Positions 52,766-61,791 of a stretch of 64,000 nucleotides of DNA are shown piece by piece (position 1 is the first letter of the stretch; each line of letters begins with the position of its first letter). Made by a program: the position numbers and the translations under genes. The stretch comes from Paraburkholderia youngii (GTDB lineage: Bacteria; Pseudomonadota; Gammaproteobacteria; Burkholderiales; Burkholderiaceae): assembly GCF_013366925.1 (NCBI RefSeq), contig NZ_JAALDK010000001.1, positions 3,403,165-3,467,164 on the forward strand, given 5' to 3'. The notes below the pieces were generated by a model that saw only the letters and a program-made list of their open reading frames with translations, made no database searches and was not told the origin of the DNA.

Positions 52766-55363
52766 ATGAATACTGCCAACCGCAAACGCCTTCCGGGCAC
52801 CGAACTCGACTTCTTCGATACGCGTGCCGCGGTCGACGCGATCGAACCCGGCGCCTACGACAAGCTGCCCTACACGTCGCGTGTGCTCGCCGAAAACCTG
52901 GTGCGCCGCTGCGATCCGGTGACGCTGACCGCTTCGCTCAAACAGATCATCGAACGCAAACGCGAGCTCGATTTTCCGTGGTTCCCGGCGCGCGTCGTGT
53001 GCCACGACATTCTGGGCCAGACCGCGCTCGTCGACCTGGCGGGCCTGCGCGATGCGATCGCCGCGCAAGGCGGTGATCCGTCGCTCGTGAATCCGGTGGT
53101 GCCGACGCAGCTGGTCGTCGATCACTCGCTCGCCGTCGAGTGCGGGGGTTTCGATCCGGACGCATTCGCGAAGAATCGCGCGATCGAAGACCGCCGCAAC
53201 GAAGACCGCTTCGACTTCATCAACTGGACCAAGCGCGCGTTCCGCAACGTCGATGTGATTCCGCCCGGCAACGGCATCCTGCATCAGATCAACCTCGAAC
53301 GGATGAGCCCGGTCGTGCAGGTGAAGGACGGCGTCGCGTTTCCCGACACGCTGGTCGGCACCGACTCGCATACGCCGATGGTCGATGCGCTCGGCGTGAT
53401 CGCGATCGGCGTCGGCGGCCTCGAAGCGGAGAGCGTGATGCTCGGCCGTGCGTCGTACATGCGGCTGCCCGATATCGTCGGCGTGGAGCTGAGCGGCAAG
53501 CCGGGCGAGGGCATCACCGCGACCGACGTGGTGCTTTCGTTGACCGAATTCCTGCGCAAGCAGAAGGTGGTCGGCGCGTACCTGGAGTTCTATGGCGAAG
53601 GCGCGGCGAACCTGACGCTGGGCGATCGCGCGACGATCGCGAACATGGCGCCCGAGTTCGGCGCGACCGCCGCGATGTTCTACATCGACGAGCAGACCAT
53701 TCGCTATCTGAAGCTGACCGGCCGCGACGACGAACTCGTCAAACTCGTCGAAACGTACGCGAAACACACCGGCTTGTGGGCCGATACGCTGAAGCATGCC
53801 GAGTACGAGCGCGTGCTGAAGTTCGATTTGTCGACCGTGGTGCGCACGCTCGCGGGGCCGTCGAATCCGCATCGCCGCTTGCCGGTGTCGGAGCTGGCCG
53901 CGCGCGGCGTCAGCGGCAAGGTCGACAACGAGCCCGGTCTGATGCCGGACGGCGCGGTGATCATCGCCGCGATTACGAGCTGCACCAACACGAACAATCC
54001 GCGCAACATGATCGCCGCGGGCCTCGTCGCGCGCAATGCGAACCGGCGCGGACTCGTGCGCAAGCCGTGGGTCAAGAGCTCGCTCGCGCCTGGCTCGAAG
54101 GCGGTCACGCTGTATCTGGAAGAGGCAGGGCTGCTGCCGGAACTCGAACAACTCGGCTTCGGCGTGGTCGCGTATGCGTGCACGTCGTGCAACGGCATGT
54201 CCGGCGCGTTGGACCCGGTGATCCAGAAGGAAGTGATCGAGCGCGACCTGTACGCGACCGCCGTGCTGTCGGGCAACCGCAACTTCGACGGCCGCATCCA
54301 TCCGTTTGCGAAGCAGGCGTTTCTCGCGTCGCCGCCGCTGGTGGTCGCTTATGCGATCGCGGGCACGATCCGCTTCGACATCGAAAAGGAGGTGCTCGGC
54401 GTCGATGCGGACGGTCATGCGGTCACGCTGAAAGATTTGTGGCCGTCGGATGCGGAGATCGATGCGATCGTCGCGGCGAGCGTGAAGCCGGAGCAATTCC
54501 GCAAGGTGTATGAACCGATGTTCGCGCTGTCCGCCGACACCGGCGCGAAGGCCGACCCGCTGTACGACTGGCGCGCGCAAAGCACTTACATTCGCCGTCC
54601 GCCGTACTGGGAAGGCGCGCTCGCCGGCGAGCGCACGCTCAAGGGCATGCGCGCGTTGGCCGTGCTCGGCGATAACATCACGACGGACCACCTGTCGCCG
54701 TCGAACGCGATTCTGCCCGACAGCGCGGCCGGCGAGTACCTGACGAAGATGGGCCTGCCCGAAGAAGACTTCAACTCGTACGCGACGCACCGCGGCGATC
54801 ACCTGACCGCGCAGCGCGCGACCTTCGCGAACCCGACGCTGAAGAACGAGATGGTGATCGAGAACGGCCAGGTGAAGGCCGGTTCGCTCGCGCGCATCGA
54901 GCCCGAGGGCAGGGTCACGCGCATGTGGGAAGCGATCGAAACGTACATGGAGCGCAAGCAGCCGCTGATCGTGATCGCGGGTGCCGACTACGGCCAGGGT
55001 TCGTCGCGCGACTGGGCCGCGAAGGGCGTGCGGCTCGCGGGCACCGAAGCGATCGTCGCGGAAGGCTTCGAGCGGATTCACCGCACGAACCTCGTCGGCA
55101 TGGGCGTGTTGCCGCTCGAATTCAAACCGGGTGTGAATCGCCTGACGCTCGGCATCGACGGCACCGAGACGTTCGACGTGATCGGCGAGCGCAAGCCGCT
55201 CGCCGATCTGACGCTGGTGATTCATCGCCGCAACGGCGAGCGTGTCGAAGTGCCGGTGACGTGCCGGCTCGATACGGCCGAAGAAGTTTCGATCTACGAA
55301 GCCGGCGGCGTGCTGCAGCGTTTCGCGCAGGACTTTCTCGAGTCGGCCAGGGCGGCGGCTTGA
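52766..55363 (+). CDS. acnD: Fe/S-dependent 2-methylisocitrate dehydratase
   Basis: This 865-residue aconitase-family enzyme dehydrates 2-methylcitrate. The [4Fe-4S] ligands are seen in ITSCTNTNNPRNM and AYACTSCNGMSG. The swivelling domain has GADYGQGSSRDWAAKGVR. It needs PrpF for activity on the trans/cis isomer, and prpF follows after a hairpin. The gap to prpC is 184 bases with a GGAGCGGC/GCCGCTCC stem at 52592-52619. Confidence 0.95.
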   Translation: MNTANRKRLPGTELDFFDTRAAVDAIEPGAYDKLPYTSRVLAENLVRRCDPVTLTASLKQIIERKRELDFPWFPARVVCHDILGQTALVDLAGLRDAIAAQGGDPSLVNPVVPTQLVVDHSLAVECGGFDPDAFAKNRAIEDRRNEDRFDFINWTKRAFRNVDVIPPGNGILHQINLERMSPVVQVKDGVAFPDTLVGTDSHTPMVDALGVIAIGVGGLEAESVMLGRASYMRLPDIVGVELSGKPGEGITATDVVLSLTEFLRKQKVVGAYLEFYGEGAANLTLGDRATIANMAPEFGATAAMFYIDEQTIRYLKLTGRDDELVKLVETYAKHTGLWADTLKHAEYERVLKFDLSTVVRTLAGPSNPHRRLPVSELAARGVSGKVDNEPGLMPDGAVIIAAITSCTNTNNPRNMIAAGLVARNANRRGLVRKPWVKSSLAPGSKAVTLYLEEAGLLPELEQLGFGVVAYACTSCNGMSGALDPVIQKEVIERDLYATAVLSGNRNFDGRIHPFAKQAFLASPPLVVAYAIAGTIRFDIEKEVLGVDADGHAVTLKDLWPSDAEIDAIVAASVKPEQFRKVYEPMFALSADTGAKADPLYDWRAQSTYIRRPPYWEGALAGERTLKGMRALAVLGDNITTDHLSPSNAILPDSAAGEYLTKMGLPEEDFNSYATHRGDHLTAQRATFANPTLKNEMVIENGQVKAGSLARIEPEGRVTRMWEAIETYMERKQPLIVIAGADYGQGSSRDWAAKGVRLAGTEAIVAEGFERIHRTNLVGMGVLPLEFKPGVNRLTLGIDGTETFDVIGERKPLADLTLVIHRRNGERVEVPVTCRLDTAEEVSIYEAGGVLQRFAQDFLESARAAA

Positions 55364-55404
55364 TGGTTTGAAGCGAGTTTTGCACTGAACGTCACAGCAG
55401 AAGA

Positions 55405-55435
55405 GGGCGATGCGGCTTGATACGCCGCATCGCCC
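55405..55435 (+). promoter_or_regulatory. Hairpin between acnD and prpF
   Basis: GGGCGATGCGGC and GCCGCATCGCCC form a perfect 12-bp stem with a 7-base loop, then TTCCTC. It may partly terminate or process the message so that prpF is made at a lower level. Confidence 0.6.
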
Positions 55436-55472
55436 TTCCTCATCAAAGAACAGGTCACATCAGGACACTTTC

Positions 55473-56669
55473 ATGCACTCACCACAGATCAGGATTCCGG
55501 CCACCTACATGCGCGGCGGCACCAGCAAGGGCGTGTTTTTCCGTCTGCAGGATCTGCCCGAGGCCGCGCAACGGCCGGGCGCCGCGCGCGACGCGCTGCT
55601 GATGCGCGTGATCGGCAGTCCCGATCCGTACGGCAAGCAGATCGACGGCATGGGCGGCGCGACGTCGAGCACCAGCAAGACCGTGATCATCTCGCGCAGC
55701 AGCCGGCCCGATCACGACGTCGACTATCTGTTCGGTCAGGTCTCGATCGACAAGGCGTTCGTCGATTGGAGCGGCAATTGCGGCAACCTGTCGGCCGCGG
55801 TGGGACCGTTCGCGATCAGCGCGGGCCTCGTCGATGCGAGCCGCGTGCCGCGTGACGGCGTCGCGATCGTGCGGATCTGGCAGGCCAATATCGGCAAGAC
55901 GATCATCGCGCACGTGCCGATGACCGATGGCGCGGTGCAGGAAACCGGCGACTTCGAGCTCGACGGCGTGACCTTCCCGGCCGCCGAAGTGCCGCTCGAA
56001 TTCATCGACCCGGCCGCCGACGAAGAAGGCGCGGGCGGCGCGATGTTCCCGACCGGCAACCTCGTCGACGACCTGGAAGTGCCCGGCGTCGGCACGCTGA
56101 AGGCGACGATGATCAACGCGGGCATCCCGACGATTTTCGTCGACGCCGAAGCGATCGGCTACAAGGGCACCGAGTTGCAGGACGCGATCAATAGCGATGC
56201 GAAGGCGCTCGCGATGTTCGAGACGATCCGCGCGCACGGCGCGCTGCGCATGGGGCTCATCAAGAATCTCGACGAGATCGCGACGCGCCAGCACACGCCG
56301 AAGATCGCGTTCGTCGCTAAGCCGGTCGACTACGTGGCGTCGAGCGGCAAGCCGGTGCGCGCGGGCGACGTCGATCTGCTGGTGCGCGCGATGTCGATGG
56401 GCAAGCTGCATCACGCGATGATGGGCACGGCGGCGGTCGCGATCGGCACTGCGGCGGCGATCGCCGGCACGCTCGTCAATCAGGCGGCGGGCGGCGGCGA
56501 GCGCGAGTCGGTGCGCTTCGGGCATCCGTCGGGCACGTTGCGCGTCGGCGCGCAGGCGAGCCTGAAGGACGGCGAGTGGGTCGTCACGAAGGCGATGATG
56601 AGCCGCAGCGCGCGCGTGTTGATGGAGGGTTGTGTGCGGCTGCCGCAGCCGTCGCATCCGCCGCTGTGA
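55473..56669 (+). CDS. prpF: 2-methylaconitate cis-trans isomerase
   Basis: This 398-residue PrpF-family protein has a diaminopimelate-epimerase-like double fold. It opens with IPATYMRGGTSKGVFFRLQD, then SPDPYGKQIDGMGGATSSTSK, and the Cys region SGNCGNLSAAVGPFA. ATG 55473 has AGGA 7 bases upstream. It works with AcnD in the methylcitrate cycle. Relatives of this family are the oxalomesaconate tautomerases of gallate breakdown, but its operon position makes the propionate role clear. Confidence 0.93.
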   Translation: MHSPQIRIPATYMRGGTSKGVFFRLQDLPEAAQRPGAARDALLMRVIGSPDPYGKQIDGMGGATSSTSKTVIISRSSRPDHDVDYLFGQVSIDKAFVDWSGNCGNLSAAVGPFAISAGLVDASRVPRDGVAIVRIWQANIGKTIIAHVPMTDGAVQETGDFELDGVTFPAAEVPLEFIDPAADEEGAGGAMFPTGNLVDDLEVPGVGTLKATMINAGIPTIFVDAEAIGYKGTELQDAINSDAKALAMFETIRAHGALRMGLIKNLDEIATRQHTPKIAFVAKPVDYVASSGKPVRAGDVDLLVRAMSMGKLHHAMMGTAAVAIGTAAAIAGTLVNQAAGGGERESVRFGHPSGTLRVGAQASLKDGEWVVTKAMMSRSARVLMEGCVRLPQPSHPPL

Positions 56670-56759
56670 ACCGACGCGTCATCTACAATGGCCGCTCGAG
56701 ACGGCCGCTCCCACAACGACTCCCAGCGGCCGGCTCAGACCCGACGCAGAGGAGGCACG

Positions 56760-58001
56760 ATGCAGAACAGGCTGGACGCCGACGCAACGAATTCCGCCGA
56801 CGCGGCGCGCGATAACGTGCGTGCCAAACGCGCGGTGCTCGTGATCGCGATTGCCCAATTGCTCGGCACCTCCTTGTGGTTCAGCGCGAACGGCGCGATG
56901 CGCGATTTGCAGATCGCGTGGCAACTGAGCGCGTCCGGGATCGGCTGGCTGACGAATGCGGTGCAGGCCGGCTTTATCGTCGGGACCTTGCTGTCGGCGA
57001 CCACCGGACTCGCGGATCGCCTGTCGGCGAGCAAGGTGTTCGCCGTCTGCGGCGTGCTCGGCGCGACCCTGAATGCGCTATTCGCGCTTTGCAGCAGCGG
57101 GCTCGCGTCGGCGCTCGTGTTTCGCTTCGGCGTGGGCGTCGCGCTCGCGGGCATCTATCCGCTCGGCATGAAACTGCTCGTGACGTGGGACCCGCGCCGC
57201 GCCGCGCAGACCCTCGCGTTGCTCGTCGCGATGCTGACGCTCGGCACGGCGTCGGTGCATGCGATTCGCGCGTTGCTGTCGGGCGTGCCGTGGCAAACCG
57301 TGGTGCTCACTTCGTCAGGGCTCGCGGTGATCGGCGCGCTGCTGGTGTTCGTGCTCGGCGAGGGGCCGCACGCGCGGCGCGCGGGCATCCGGCGCTTCGG
57401 TTTGTCGGCGGGCGTCGGACAGGTCGTGCGCATCAGCGAGTTTCGCTCGGCCGCGCTCGGCTATTTCGGTCACATGTGGGAGTTGTACGCGTTCTGGACG
57501 CTGACGCCGCTGCTCGTGCAGCGCGCGTTCGCGAGCGGCGCGCCGGCGGCACCGGGCACCGTCGCGTTGTGGTCGTTCCTGATCATCGCGATCGGCGCGC
57601 TCGGCTGCCTGTTCGGGGGCAGGCTCAGCCAGGCGATCGGCAGCGCGCGCACCGCCGCGCTTGCGCTGACGATATCGGGCACGCTGTGCGCGATTTATCC
57701 GCTGACCACCGGCCTCGGCACCGCCGCGCAGCTTGCGCTGCTACTCGTGTGGGGCATCAGCGTGATCGCCGATTCGCCGCAGTTTTCTGCGCTGTCCGTG
57801 AAGGCCTGTCCCGCCGACAAGATCGGCGGCGCGCTGACGCTGCAGAACAGCTTCGGCTTTTTCCTGTCCGCATGCTCGATCCTGTGGTCGACGAGCGTGT
57901 TTCACGCGCTCGACGTGCGCGTCGCGTGGCTGCTGCTGCCGGGGCCGATCATCGGTCTGATCGCGATGTCGCCGCTGCTGCGCAAGCACCCACGCTGGTG
58001 A
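56760..58001 (+). CDS. MFS transporter
   Basis: This 413-residue permease has about 12 TM segments. ATG 56760 has a strong GAGGAGG 4-5 bases upstream; the frame to 56688 is not needed. It contains QLLGTSLWFSANGAMRDLQ and GLADRLSASKVFAVCGVLGA (motif-A like). The substrate cannot be read. It lies 90 bases after prpF and may be co-transcribed, but no link to propionate is evident. Confidence 0.8.
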   Translation: MQNRLDADATNSADAARDNVRAKRAVLVIAIAQLLGTSLWFSANGAMRDLQIAWQLSASGIGWLTNAVQAGFIVGTLLSATTGLADRLSASKVFAVCGVLGATLNALFALCSSGLASALVFRFGVGVALAGIYPLGMKLLVTWDPRRAAQTLALLVAMLTLGTASVHAIRALLSGVPWQTVVLTSSGLAVIGALLVFVLGEGPHARRAGIRRFGLSAGVGQVVRISEFRSAALGYFGHMWELYAFWTLTPLLVQRAFASGAPAAPGTVALWSFLIIAIGALGCLFGGRLSQAIGSARTAALALTISGTLCAIYPLTTGLGTAAQLALLLVWGISVIADSPQFSALSVKACPADKIGGALTLQNSFGFFLSACSILWSTSVFHALDVRVAWLLLPGPIIGLIAMSPLLRKHPRW

Positions 58002-58014
58002 CGCTCGCGGCGCG

Positions 58015-58410
58015 TTACTTGCCGCCGTGCTTTTCCTGCCAGCGCCGCATGAACGCGATCTCGTCATGCTGCGCCTTGATGATGTCGCGCGCGAGTTTCT
58101 TGATCTCGGGGTCCTTGCCGTATTTCAACTCCGCCTGCGCCATCTCGATTGCGCCCTGGTGATGCGGAATCATGTGCGCGACGAAATCCCGATCCGCGTC
58201 GCCTGTGTATTCGGGGGCGCTCATGTCATGCATCATGCGATCATCGGCGGCCTTGAAGGCTTGCGTCGATGCGCCCGCGTCCGCATGCGCCGAATCCTGC
58301 ATATTCATGCCGGGCATGCCCTGATGTTGCGCGTGAGCGGGCAGAACCGCCGCCGCGAATGCCAAACCGCCGAACACACAGAGAGCGCGCGCCGCGCGAA
58401 GATTTTTCAT
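58015..58410 (-). CDS. DUF305 exported protein (CopM-like)
   Basis: This 131-residue protein has a signal peptide (ALCVFGGLAFAAAVLPAHA, cleavage before QHQGMPG). The mature start is Met/His-rich (MPGMNMQDSAHAD), and the DUF305 core has FVAHMIPHHQGAIEMAQAEL with H-x3-HH. The C-terminal helix is IIKAQHDEIAFMRRW. Related proteins bind copper or silver in the periplasm; a metal role is inferred. It converges with the MFS gene, 13 bases apart. Confidence 0.85.
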   Translation of the reverse strand: MKNLRAARALCVFGGLAFAAAVLPAHAQHQGMPGMNMQDSAHADAGASTQAFKAADDRMMHDMSAPEYTGDADRDFVAHMIPHHQGAIEMAQAELKYGKDPEIKKLARDIIKAQHDEIAFMRRWQEKHGGK

Positions 58411-58600
58411 ATTCGATTTCCGTTGTTGAAGAGAGTGGCGACGTGATCCGCGCGATTCTAGCGGTCACGTCGGACATCGTGGGGCTTCCCACCGTGGTAG
58501 GGTCAAGCGAAGGCAAAGCAATGCACGCCTATAATGAAATGCCACCGGATCACCAATCCAGCATCATTGGCAGCATCACTCACTCGACGAGGCTGAACGT

Positions 58601-58915
58601 ATGTACATCGCGATGAACCGCTTCAAAGTGGCGCCGGGCTCCGAGGACGCCTTCGAACATCTGTGGACCACGCGCGACACCCATCTGAAAGAGGTGCCGG
58701 GCTTCGTGGAATTCCATTTGCTGAAGGGACCGCGCAAGGACGATCACGTGCTCTATTCGAGCCATACGATCTGGCGCGACCAGGCGTCGTTCGAGGCATG
58801 GACCAGGTCCGATGCGTTTCGCGCCGCGCATCGCAGTGCCGGTAACGAAAGCCGCGTACTGTATCTCGGCCACCCGGAATTCGAAGGCTTCGAGGTCATC
58901 CAGACCGTCAAATAG
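58601..58915 (+). CDS. ABM-domain monooxygenase (HmoA/IsdG-like)
   Basis: This 104-residue dimeric ferredoxin-like protein has IAMNRFKVAPGSEDAFEHLW, then EVPGFVEFHLLKGPRKDDHV, and WRDQASFEAWTRSDAFRAAH. The NRF start and the AWT-S-x2-FR-x-AH segment, with its His, resemble heme-degrading HmoA-type proteins. Heme or quinol may be the substrate; the sequence does not settle it. It is followed after 73 bases by an oxidoreductase gene on the same strand. Confidence 0.75.
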   Translation: MYIAMNRFKVAPGSEDAFEHLWTTRDTHLKEVPGFVEFHLLKGPRKDDHVLYSSHTIWRDQASFEAWTRSDAFRAAHRSAGNESRVLYLGHPEFEGFEVIQTVK

Positions 58916-58988
58916 CGCAGCGCTCGCGCGGACATGGTGCATGCGCGTCCGACACCTATCACGCATCACTCATCGAGGAACGAACAAC

Positions 58989-59996
58989 ATGAAAGCCGTC
59001 AGAATCGGTTCGCCCGCCACCGTCGATAGCCTGCAGGTCGTCGATCTGCCCGATCCCGGTCAGCCCGGGGCCGGGCAGATTCGCGTGCGCATTCGCGCGA
59101 GCTCGTTGAACTACCACGACTACGGCGTCGTCTGCGGCAATCTGCAGGCCGAGGCGGGCCGCATTCCGATGGCCGATGGCGCGGGCGTCGTCGAAGCGGT
59201 CGGCGCGGGCGTGCGCGAATTCAAGCCCGGCGATCATGTCGTGTCGTGCTTCTTCCCGCACTGGGAAAACGGCTCGCCCGCACTCGGCGATTTTTCGACG
59301 ACCCCAGGCGACGGCGTCGACGGTTACGCGCGCGAAGCCGTCGTGCTGCCGAGCCACTACTTCACGCACGCGCCGGCCGGCTATAGCCACGCCGAAGCGG
59401 CGACGCTGACCACGGCGGGGCTGACCGCGTGGCGTGCGCTGGTCGTCGATGGTCAGTTGAAGGCGGGCAGCAGTGTGCTGGTGCTTGGCACCGGCGGCGT
59501 GTCGATCTTTGGCTTGCAGATGGCGAAGGCGATGGGAGCTTCGGTGATCGCAACGTCGTCGTCGAATGCGAAGCTCGCGAAGCTGCGCGAACTCGGTGCC
59601 GACCATGCGATCAACTATCGCGACAATCCCGAGTGGGGCAAAGAGGTGCGTCACATCACCAACGGGCGCGGCGTCGATCACGTGATCGAAGTGGGCGGTC
59701 CAGGCACGCTGCCGCAGTCGATCACCGCATGCCGCATCGGCGGGCATATTGCATTGATCGGCGTGCTGACCGGCCGCTCGGGCCCGGTGCCGACCGCGCA
59801 TCTGATGGTGCGGCAACAGCGTCTGCAAGGGCTGATCGTCGGCAGCCGGCAGGATCAGATCGACATGGTGCGCGCGCTGGAGACGACCGGCATCAAACCG
59901 GTGATCGACAGCACGTTCGAGCTGGACAAGCTCGCCGACGCGTTCCGGCACGAGGCATCGGGTGCGCACTTCGGCAAGATTTGCGTGGCGATCTGA
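58989..59996 (+). CDS. Zinc-independent MDR oxidoreductase (quinone-reductase/ADH-like)
   Basis: This 335-residue medium-chain dehydrogenase/reductase has a GroES-like N-terminal half and a Rossmann domain with VLVLGTGGVSIFGLQMAKAM. It has NYHDYGVVCGN where zinc enzymes carry a catalytic Cys-x-His, and it lacks the four-Cys structural zinc cluster. This points to an NADPH-dependent quinone or enone reductase rather than a classical alcohol dehydrogenase. ATG 58989 has GAGGA 10 bases upstream. Confidence 0.8.
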   Translation: MKAVRIGSPATVDSLQVVDLPDPGQPGAGQIRVRIRASSLNYHDYGVVCGNLQAEAGRIPMADGAGVVEAVGAGVREFKPGDHVVSCFFPHWENGSPALGDFSTTPGDGVDGYAREAVVLPSHYFTHAPAGYSHAEAATLTTAGLTAWRALVVDGQLKAGSSVLVLGTGGVSIFGLQMAKAMGASVIATSSSNAKLAKLRELGADHAINYRDNPEWGKEVRHITNGRGVDHVIEVGGPGTLPQSITACRIGGHIALIGVLTGRSGPVPTAHLMVRQQRLQGLIVGSRQDQIDMVRALETTGIKPVIDSTFELDKLADAFRHEASGAHFGKICVAI

Positions 59997-60046
59997 GAAT
60001 GGAATGCTCGCGCGCGGCCCGGCATGGCGCGCGCGACCGTTCTAGC

Positions 60047-60670
60047 TCAAGAGTGCCTCGCGAGGTCCGCGAAACAGACACGCGTCGCCTCGCAGGCCTG
60101 CGTGAACCCTTCGTCGTAACTCGTGAAAAACACCGTGCGCGTCGTGCCGAGCGTTCCGAACAGCTCCGCGAGCACCGTGCGCGCGGACGCGTCGAGTCCG
60201 CCGGCAGGTTCGTCGGCGATCAGCACTCGGGTGTCGCCGAGCGCGGCCGCCGTCAGAAACACTTTTTTGCGGCTGCCATACGACATCTGCTCGAAGCGTT
60301 TGTCCAGATGCGGCGCGAGGCCGAAGCGTTCGGCGAGCGCGAGCACGTCGTCGGTCAGCGCGGTGTGTCGCGCCGACGCGATCTGCCGCAGATAATCGCG
60401 GCCGGTCTGATCGGGCCAGTTCATGCTGTCTTCCGGCACGTACGTGAGCAGCGCTTGCGCGGCATGCTGCGCGGTACGCAGCGAATGGCCGCCGAGCCAT
60501 ACGTCGCCGCTATCGGCTTCGAGCGCGCCGGCGAGGATGGCGAGCAACGTCGATTTGCCGCTGCCGGATTCATCGTTTAACGCGACGCAGCCGGACGTCG
60601 TGTCGAAGTGCAGTCCTTCGAACAGGACTCGGTCGCTGTAGCGCTTGCTGAGGTTGTCGAATCGAAGCAT
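60047..60670 (-). CDS. Orphan ABC ATPase with degenerate motifs
   Basis: This 207-residue ATP-binding protein has a Walker A NDESGSGKST, where the first Gly of GxxGxGKS is replaced by Asp. The signature is MSYGSRKK in place of LSGGQ, Walker B is VLIADEPAGGLD, and the H-loop position in VFFTSYDEG carries Ser rather than His. No permease or binding protein is next to it. It could be a CcmA-like or MoxR-independent orphan subunit working with a distant permease. The ATP site may be slow or inactive. Confidence 0.7.
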   Translation of the reverse strand: MLRFDNLSKRYSDRVLFEGLHFDTTSGCVALNDESGSGKSTLLAILAGALEADSGDVWLGGHSLRTAQHAAQALLTYVPEDSMNWPDQTGRDYLRQIASARHTALTDDVLALAERFGLAPHLDKRFEQMSYGSRKKVFLTAAALGDTRVLIADEPAGGLDASARTVLAELFGTLGTTRTVFFTSYDEGFTQACEATRVCFADLARHS

Positions 60671-60776
60671 GGGTTGGCGCCCAAAGGGCGATGTGAACGC
60701 GGCGCAGGATTGCGCCGCATTTCGTGCGGGTAATTTCGCGCCAGTGTAGCAGCGTGCACCTGCTTCTTTTGCGCCG

Positions 60777-61625
60777 TTACGCAGCCGGCGATGTCTCCAG
60801 CAAAAACTCCACCATCCGATCGCATACGCGTTCGAACATCTGTGTGCCCGTCACGGTCGGGCAGCCGCGCGCGCGTGCCGCTTCGATCAGCGGCGTGAGC
60901 GGCGGTTTCGTTACGACATCGCCGACGAAAGTCGTGGCCGGCAAGCGGGCGACGTCGATCGGCAATGGATCGTCCGCGCGCATGCCGAGCGGCGACGCGT
61001 TGACGACCACGTCGTACCTGGTCAATTCCAGTTCGGCCGCCGCGCCACGCGCCGTGCCGCGGCCGAGCGCGTCGAGCCGCGCGGTCAGCGAGCCGGTGCG
61101 TTCGACGTCGTTGTCGCGCACGTCGAGCGAGCCGACGCCGCTCTGAATCAGCGCATGGCCGATCGCCGAGCCCGCGCCGCCCGCGCCGACCAGCAGCGCG
61201 CGTTTGCCCGGCAACTCGCAGCCCGCGGCGGCGAGCGCCGCGACGAAGCCGGTGCCGTCGAACATGCCGCCATGCCAGCCGCCGTCGGCGTTGCGGCGCA
61301 GCGTGTTGACCGCGCCGAGGAACGCGGCTTCTTCGGCGAGCGTCGCGCAATAGCTGACGGCGCTGAATTTGTGCGGCACCGTGATGATCACGCCGTCGAC
61401 GTTGCGCATCGGCGCGATGCCCGCGAAAAACGCGGGCAGATCGGCGGGCGCGACGTGCGCGGGCACCACCAGCGCATCCCGGCCGGCCGAACGCAACGCG
61501 GCGGTCACACCGGACGGCGAACGCACCTGCGCAATCGGATCGCCGACGATGAAATACACCCGCGTCGCGCCGCTCAGACCCGCGTCGAGCGACGCCGCGA
61601 ACGAAGACTTTCCAGCCTGCTGCAT
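60777..61625 (-). CDS. Shikimate-dehydrogenase-like NAD(P)-dependent oxidoreductase
   Basis: This 282-residue AroE-family protein has the substrate site PIAQVRSPSG, the catalytic Lys in ITVPHK, Asn in GAVNTLRR, and the nucleotide fold ALLVGAGGAGSAIGHALI. The usual N-T-D of the substrate loop reads MFDGTG here, so the Asp is kept but its neighbours are not. This fits the quinate/shikimate-like paralogues (SdhL/YdiB type) better than the biosynthetic AroE. It is divergent from two KstD-like flavoproteins and so may act on a cyclohexane or quinate-type catabolite (inference). Confidence 0.78.
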   Translation of the reverse strand: MQQAGKSSFAASLDAGLSGATRVYFIVGDPIAQVRSPSGVTAALRSAGRDALVVPAHVAPADLPAFFAGIAPMRNVDGVIITVPHKFSAVSYCATLAEEAAFLGAVNTLRRNADGGWHGGMFDGTGFVAALAAAGCELPGKRALLVGAGGAGSAIGHALIQSGVGSLDVRDNDVERTGSLTARLDALGRGTARGAAAELELTRYDVVVNASPLGMRADDPLPIDVARLPATTFVGDVVTKPPLTPLIEAARARGCPTVTGTQMFERVCDRMVEFLLETSPAA

Positions 61626-61731
61626 AGTCGAATCTCCTCAGATGGGTGCCCGTTCGCATCGTGCCCGATGCGGGGTTCGATGTGTTGCTGTTGTCGAGTG
61701 GGTTCAGAAAACTTTGCTTTTTCTCAATACC

Positions 61732-61744
61732 GGAATAGTATTCC
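61732..61744. promoter_or_regulatory. Palindromic operator, copy 1
   Basis: GGAATAGTATTCC is a perfect 13-bp palindrome, 48 bases before the first flavoprotein gene and about 107 before the divergent AroE-like gene. It recurs at 63620. Confidence 0.65.
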
Positions 61745-61791
61745 AATAAAAAAGCAAATTCTAGATATTATGAGCACACAAGGAGCAGCAG

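Noticed and set aside
52667..55225. Minus-strand open frame of 852 codons over acnD
   Set aside because: Shadow of acnD; composition Arg/His/Ala-rich, no recognisable domain.
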